From: Pseudomonadota bacterium
GTDB taxonomy: Bacteria; Pseudomonadota; Alphaproteobacteria; Sphingomonadales; Sphingomonadaceae
Direction: 5' to 3'
Assembly (NCBI GenBank): GCA_029781465.1
Contig: JAKOWQ010000275.1
Coordinates: forward strand, 1-17,138
DNA length: 17,138 nt
Positions 13,573-17,138 of the stretch are shown here, piece by piece. Each line of letters opens with the position of its first letter. Position 1 is the stretch's first letter. A model generated the notes under the pieces. The model made no database searches. It saw only the letters and a program-made list of their open reading frames with translations, and was not told where the DNA came from. The position numbers and the translations under genes were made by a program.

Positions 13573-14532
13573 ATGCCCGAATTTCGCCTGATCGATTGCG
13601 GCGAGGTGACGCTGCGCTGCGCCATCGAGGGCAGCGGCCCGCTGGCGATCATGGTCCACGGCTTTCCCGAAAGCTGGTATTCCTGGCGTCACCAGATCGG
13701 CCCGGTGGCCGAGGCCGGGTTCACCGCCTGCGCGATCGACGTGCGCGGCTATGGCGGTTCGGACAAGCCGCAACCGGTCGAGGCCTATGCGATGGAAAGG
13801 ATCATCGCCGATCTGGTGGGGCTGGCCGATGCGCTCGCACCCGGCGAACCGGCGGTGCTGATCGGGCATGACTGGGGGGCGCCGATCGTGTGGAATTCGG
13901 CCTTTACCCGGCCCGACCGGTTCCGCGCCGTGGCCGGCCTCTCGGTACCCTTCGCCGGGGCGCCGCAGCGCCCCTTCACCGAGATCTTTCGCGAGGCGTT
14001 CACCTCCAAAGGCCGGTTCTTCTACCAGGAATACTTCCAGCAGCCCGGCGTGGCCGAGGCCGAAGCCGAGCGGAACCCCCGCGATTTCGTGGCGCGGATG
14101 ATGTATTCGATCGCGGGCGATGTTCCGGAGGGCAACTATTGGGACAAGCCGCTGGGGGCGACCTTCCTCGAAGGTCTGCCCGATCCGCTCCCAGTGCCCT
14201 GGCTGAGCGAGGCCGATCTCGATTACTACGAAGGAGAGTTCCGGGCCTCGGGTTTTCGCGGGCCGCTCAACCGCTATCGCAACCATGAGGCGGACTACGA
14301 ATTCCTGCGCCACTGGGCCGGAAAGCGGATCGAACAGCCGTGCCTGTTCATCGGCGGCAGCCGCGATCCCGCCACCACCCTGTTCGGCGCGGTGGCCGAT
14401 CCCGTCGCGCTGATGCGGATGTTTGCGCCGCGGGTGGAGGGCCACGTGCTCGAAGGCGTGGGCCACTGGACCCAGCAGGAACGCCCCGATCAGGTCAACG
14501 CGCTGTTGATCGACTGGTTGAAGCGGCTATAG
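13573..14532 (+). CDS. Epoxide-hydrolase-like alpha/beta hydrolase
   Basis: The product has 319 residues and is cytosolic. The oxyanion motif HGFPESWYSWRH (29-40), the nucleophile elbow GHDWGAP (98-104) with Asp100, DVRGYGGSD (56-64), the lid-domain tyrosine Y235 in GPLNRYRN with a second candidate at Y151/Y154, the acid D265 in GSRDPAT, and His298 in GVGHWTQQERP form the full epoxide hydrolase set. An Asp nucleophile with DWG also occurs in haloalkane dehalogenases, but those lack the two lid tyrosines and the HGxP context. It converts an epoxide, or a related ester, to a diol; the substrate is unknown. GGGAGAG at 13561-13567 is a good ribosome-binding site. It sits between the terminator and ctaB, with no obvious link to oxidase assembly. 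Confidence 0.88.
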   Translation: MPEFRLIDCGEVTLRCAIEGSGPLAIMVHGFPESWYSWRHQIGPVAEAGFTACAIDVRGYGGSDKPQPVEAYAMERIIADLVGLADALAPGEPAVLIGHDWGAPIVWNSAFTRPDRFRAVAGLSVPFAGAPQRPFTEIFREAFTSKGRFFYQEYFQQPGVAEAEAERNPRDFVARMMYSIAGDVPEGNYWDKPLGATFLEGLPDPLPVPWLSEADLDYYEGEFRASGFRGPLNRYRNHEADYEFLRHWAGKRIEQPCLFIGGSRDPATTLFGAVADPVALMRMFAPRVEGHVLEGVGHWTQQERPDQVNALLIDWLKRL

Positions 14533-14542
14533 CCCCCTCGCA

Positions 14543-15457
14543 ATGTCCTCCGTCGCCGCCCCTGCCACCCATCCGCTCCCGGCCGACTGGCGCGATTTCT
14601 TCGCGCTGACCAAGCCCCGGGTGATGAGCCTGGTAATCTTCACCGCCCTGTGCGGGATGCTCGCTGCGCCGGTGCGGGTCGATCCGATTCTGGGGTTCGT
14701 CGCGATCCTGTGCATCGCCATCGGGGCCGGGGGATCGGCGGCGCTCAACCAATGGTGGGAAGCCGATCTCGACGCGAAGATGAAGCGCACCGCCAATCGC
14801 CCGATCCCGGCCGGACGGATGGACCGCACTTCGGCGCGCGATTTCGGGGTGGCGCTGTCGGCCGGTTCGGTGCTGGTGATGGGGGTGGCGGTGGGCTGGC
14901 TCTGCGCCGCGATCCTGGCCTTTTCGATCTTCTACTACGCGGTGATCTATACCGTCTGGCTCAAGCCGCGCACCCCGCAGAACATCGTCATCGGCGGCGG
15001 GGCGGGGGCCTTTCCGCCAATGATCGGGTGGATCGCGGCGACCGGTGAGATCACGCTGATGCCGGTCTTGCTGTTCGCGATCATCTTCTTCTGGACCCCG
15101 CCGCACTTCTGGGCGCTCGCGCTGTTTGTCGAGACCGACTACGCCGCCGCCGGGGTGCCGATGATGCCGGTGGTGGCCGGGCACCATTCGACCCGCCGCC
15201 AGATTCTGATCTATGCCGTGCTGCTGCTGCCGCTGACCCTGCTGCCGTTCTGGCTCAAGCTCGCCGGGTGGCTCTACGGGGTCAGTGCGCTGGTGCTTTC
15301 CGGGCTGTTCCTGCTGCTCGCGCTCAGGGTCGCGGTGTTCCGGGGCGGTGCGACCGACATGGACATGCGCCCGGAAAAGCGCCTGTTCGGCTATTCGGTG
15401 CTATACCTTTTCGTGCTGTTCGCCGCCCTGGTGGCCGACCGCTTTCTGATTGGATGA
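14543..15457 (+). CDS. ctaB: Protoheme IX farnesyltransferase (heme O synthase)
   Basis: CtaB is a UbiA-superfamily membrane prenyltransferase that adds farnesyl to protoheme, giving heme O, the precursor of heme A for subunit I. The product has 304 residues. The first Asp-rich motif is NQWWEADLDAKMKRTANRPI (69-88), and YTVWLKPRTPQNIVIGGGAG (136-155) precedes the second conserved loop. About nine hydrophobic helices can be seen. The ATG at 14543 follows the hydrolase stop by 10 bp; no clear ribosome-binding site precedes it, so translation may depend on coupling. A heme A synthase gene (ctaA) is not in the window. Confidence 0.96.
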   Translation: MSSVAAPATHPLPADWRDFFALTKPRVMSLVIFTALCGMLAAPVRVDPILGFVAILCIAIGAGGSAALNQWWEADLDAKMKRTANRPIPAGRMDRTSARDFGVALSAGSVLVMGVAVGWLCAAILAFSIFYYAVIYTVWLKPRTPQNIVIGGGAGAFPPMIGWIAATGEITLMPVLLFAIIFFWTPPHFWALALFVETDYAAAGVPMMPVVAGHHSTRRQILIYAVLLLPLTLLPFWLKLAGWLYGVSALVLSGLFLLLALRVAVFRGGATDMDMRPEKRLFGYSVLYLFVLFAALVADRFLIG

Positions 15458-15464
15458 TTGCCCC

Positions 15465-15593
15465 ATGCAACTGCCCCCCGATCCCGAAACCGAACGCAAG
15501 CGTATCCAGCGCGGCCGCAACCGCGCGCTGGGTCTGATACTGGTTGGCCTGGTGGTGCTGTTCTATCTGATTACCATCGCCAAGATGCGCTGA
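15465..15593 (+). CDS. coxF: Short single-helix membrane protein of the oxidase operon, CoxF-like
   Basis: This 42-residue protein lies between ctaB and ctaG. Residues 1-20 are polar and very basic (MQLPPDPETERKRIQRGRNR), followed by one membrane helix (21-39, ALGLILVGLVVLFYLITIA) and a KMR end. The positive N-terminus predicts that it stays inside. Small proteins of this shape at this position are called CoxF in alphaproteobacteria; their exact assembly role is poorly known. The ATG at 15465 is 7 bp after ctaB's stop. The stop is 4 bp before ctaG's ATG, with TGAGG serving as ctaG's ribosome-binding site. Confidence 0.8.
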   Translation: MQLPPDPETERKRIQRGRNRALGLILVGLVVLFYLITIAKMR

Positions 15594-15597
15594 GGCG

Positions 15598-16200
15598 ATG
15601 GCCGCTTCGCTCGCCTCGATCATTCCTCCCAAGGGAAGCAACCTGCGCACCGGGCTGTTGGCACTGGTACTGGCGCTGGCCATGCTCGGTCTGGGCTTTG
15701 CCGCGGTGCCGCTCTATCGCATCTTCTGCCAGGTCACCGGCTATGGCGGAACCACACAGCGGGCCAGCGCCGAGACCGCCGGTGCGGTGAAGGTTGCGGC
15801 GGGGTCGATCTCGGTGCGTTTCGATGCCAATGTCGATCGCGGCATGCCGTGGAAGTTCGCACCCGAGCAGACCACCCAGACGATGCGGATCGGCGCGCGC
15901 AAGATGGCCTATTTCAAGGCCGAAAACCTCTCGGACAAGCCGATTACCGGGGTCGCCAGCTTCAACGTCGAGCCCGAGCTTGCGGGCAAGTATTTCAACA
16001 AGGTGCAGTGCTTCTGCTTCAACCGCCAGACGCTGCGGCCGGGGCAGTCGATTGACATGCCGGTGATCTATTACGTCGACCCCAAGATCCTTGATGACCC
16101 CGAGACCCGGGACATCGAACAGATCACGCTCAGTTATACCTTCCACATTGCTGCTGATGACCCTTCAAAGGCACTGGACCGGGCGGGGCCGGCGCGATAA
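15598..16200 (+). CDS. ctaG: Cytochrome c oxidase assembly protein, CuB chaperone (Cox11)
   Basis: Cox11/CtaG delivers copper to the CuB site of subunit I. The product has 200 residues. A short cytosolic tail precedes one membrane helix (18-38), followed by the conserved LYRIFCQVTGYGGTTQ (39-54) with Cys44. The periplasmic immunoglobulin-like domain has the FDANVDRGMPWKF block and the copper-binding pair C138/C140 in KVQCFCFNRQTL. The ATG at 15598 is 4 bp after coxF. It ends 63 bp before coxC; that gap contains only a weak ribosome-binding site and no clear terminator. Confidence 0.96.
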   Translation: MAASLASIIPPKGSNLRTGLLALVLALAMLGLGFAAVPLYRIFCQVTGYGGTTQRASAETAGAVKVAAGSISVRFDANVDRGMPWKFAPEQTTQTMRIGARKMAYFKAENLSDKPITGVASFNVEPELAGKYFNKVQCFCFNRQTLRPGQSIDMPVIYYVDPKILDDPETRDIEQITLSYTFHIAADDPSKALDRAGPAR

Positions 16201-16263
16201 GGGCAAGCGGTGTTTCACCGGCGATAGAGCGTCGGGACAGAGGAAAACGGGGACCACGAGATC

Positions 16264-17085
16264 ATGGCCGGCACCAAGAATCACGATTTTCACATCCTTC
16301 CGCCGGACATCGTCCCGCTGGTCACCACGATCGGCGCGCTGACCTTTACCAGCGGCATGGTGCTCTACATGCACGACATGGCGGGCGGAAAGTTCGTCCC
16401 CTGGCTGGGCATGGCGCTGCTGCTGGCCTCGATGTTCACCTGGTTCTCGAACATCATCAAGGAAAGCCACGCCGGCGATCATACTCCGGTGGTCCAGCTG
16501 CATCAGCGTTACGGCATGATCCTGTTCATCGCTTCGGAAGTGATGTTCTTTGCCGGCTGGTTCTGGGCTTTCTTCGATTTCTCGCTGTTCCCCAGCACCA
16601 TCGCCGAAACGGTGGGCGGGCAGTGGCCGCCCAAGGCGATCGAGGCGGTGATGGATCCCTTCGATCTGCCGCTGCTCAACACCCTGATCCTGCTGTGCTC
16701 GGGCACCACGGTTACCTGGGCGCACCACGCGCTGATCCACGGCGATCGCGCCGGCCTCAAGAAGGGCCTGTGGGTCACGATCCTGCTCGGTCTGCTGTTC
16801 ACCAGCATCCAGGCCTATGAATATGCCCATGCGCCGTTCGGCTTTGGTGGCAACACCTACGGCTCGGCCTTCTACATGGCCACCGGCTTTCACGGCTTCC
16901 ACGTGATCGTCGGCACGATCATGCTCGCGGTCTGCCTCTACCGGGCCTACGCCGGGGATTTCACCCCCAAGCAGCACTTCGGCTTCGAAGCGGCCGCCTG
17001 GTACTGGCACTTCGTCGATGTGGTCTGGCTGTTCCTGTTCGTCGCGGTCTACATCTGGGGCGGCTGGGGCTATCCCACGCACTGA
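16264..17085 (+). CDS. coxC: Cytochrome c oxidase subunit III
   Basis: Subunit III stabilises subunit I and supports proton uptake into the D-channel. The product has 273 residues with seven predicted membrane helices. FIASEVMFFAGWFWAFF (88-104) carries the conserved Glu92, SGTTVTWAHHALIHGD (146-161) and FYMATGFHGFHVIVGT (203-218) are family blocks, and FGFEAAAWYWHFVDVVWLFL (239-258) ends the protein with the usual His-Phe-Val-Asp motif. The ATG at 16264 gives the typical short polar N-terminus. Its stop shares its A with a following ATG (TGATG), indicating coupling to the next gene. Confidence 0.97.
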   Translation: MAGTKNHDFHILPPDIVPLVTTIGALTFTSGMVLYMHDMAGGKFVPWLGMALLLASMFTWFSNIIKESHAGDHTPVVQLHQRYGMILFIASEVMFFAGWFWAFFDFSLFPSTIAETVGGQWPPKAIEAVMDPFDLPLLNTLILLCSGTTVTWAHHALIHGDRAGLKKGLWVTILLGLLFTSIQAYEYAHAPFGFGGNTYGSAFYMATGFHGFHVIVGTIMLAVCLYRAYAGDFTPKQHFGFEAAAWYWHFVDVVWLFLFVAVYIWGGWGYPTH

Positions 17086-17138
17086 TGATGGCTGACGGAA
17101 GTTCAGTCGAAAAAGGGCAGCCCGGCTTGGCCGAGGCT
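17085..17138 (+). CDS. 5' end of next gene, possibly a DUF983 membrane protein
   Basis: An open frame begins ATGATGGCTGAC at 17085 (or the second ATG at 17088) and runs off the window. The visible residues MADGSSVEKGQPGLAEA are polar. The first ATG overlaps coxC's TGA by one base. In sphingomonads a DUF983 protein gene, then SURF1, commonly follows coxC, and the short polar lead is compatible with that. The product call is inference from position only; that a coding region begins here is likely. Confidence 0.5.
   Translation, partial: MMADGSSVEKGQPGLAEA

Noticed and set aside
16201..16263. Possible regulatory stem in the ctaG-coxC gap
   Set aside because: Only a weak imperfect pairing (CGGCG/CGTCG) without T-run; not distinguishable from background.

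Overview
This window looks like chromosome from a GC-rich alphaproteobacterium of the order Sphingomonadales (Novosphingobium/Erythrobacter-like). The evidence is the high GC content with G/C-ending codons, an aa3 cytochrome oxidase cluster in the order coxB-coxA-ctaB-coxF-ctaG-coxC, and the dense pyrE-pdxJ-acpS-lepB cluster. I assigned taxonomy from gene content and recalled protein character only, with no database search. Nearly every base is coding. No rRNA, tRNA, CRISPR array, insertion sequence or phage gene was seen.

Layout. (A) 1-2232, plus strand: the 3' end of a small LptM-like lipoprotein gene, then lysA (last step of lysine synthesis), then a short siroheme-synthase-type dehydrogenase/ferrochelatase carrying a worn remnant of a methyltransferase domain. 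(B) 2216-3099, minus strand: two tandem hotdog-fold thioesterases joined by a GTGA overlap. (C) 3220-5269, plus strand: an unfamiliar three-gene cassette made of a 53-residue peptide, a 326-residue protein and a 301-residue protein. The last has cupin-like histidine motifs (HDH and HRDVH) followed by a helical C-terminus. The two large proteins look like distant paralogues, of which only the second keeps the putative metal ligands. This is the best candidate for an undescribed system here. (D) 5261-10535, minus strand: a tightly packed operon pyrE-pdxJ-acpS-lepB-AI-2E-type transporter-DUF3089 hydrolase-ruvX, in which almost every start overlaps the preceding stop. (E) 10618-17138, plus strand: the cytochrome c oxidase locus. 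It starts with a promoter-like pair at 10618-10646, then coxB (subunit II) and coxA (subunit I). A strong intrinsic terminator follows at 13528-13560. After it come an epoxide-hydrolase-like gene, ctaB (heme O synthase), the 42-residue coxF, ctaG (Cu insertion), coxC (subunit III) and the start of a gene that is probably DUF983.

How the genes work together. Region E makes and matures a complete A1-type aa3 oxidase: the catalytic subunits, the heme A precursor enzyme and the CuB chaperone. The terminator after coxA would let subunits I and II be made in excess of the assembly factors. Region D groups pyrimidine, pyridoxal phosphate, acyl-carrier and protein-export functions under probable translational coupling. 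Region C is bounded on both sides by minus-strand genes, and its flanking 3' ends overlap convergently, so it is likely an independent transcription unit reading from 3100-3219.
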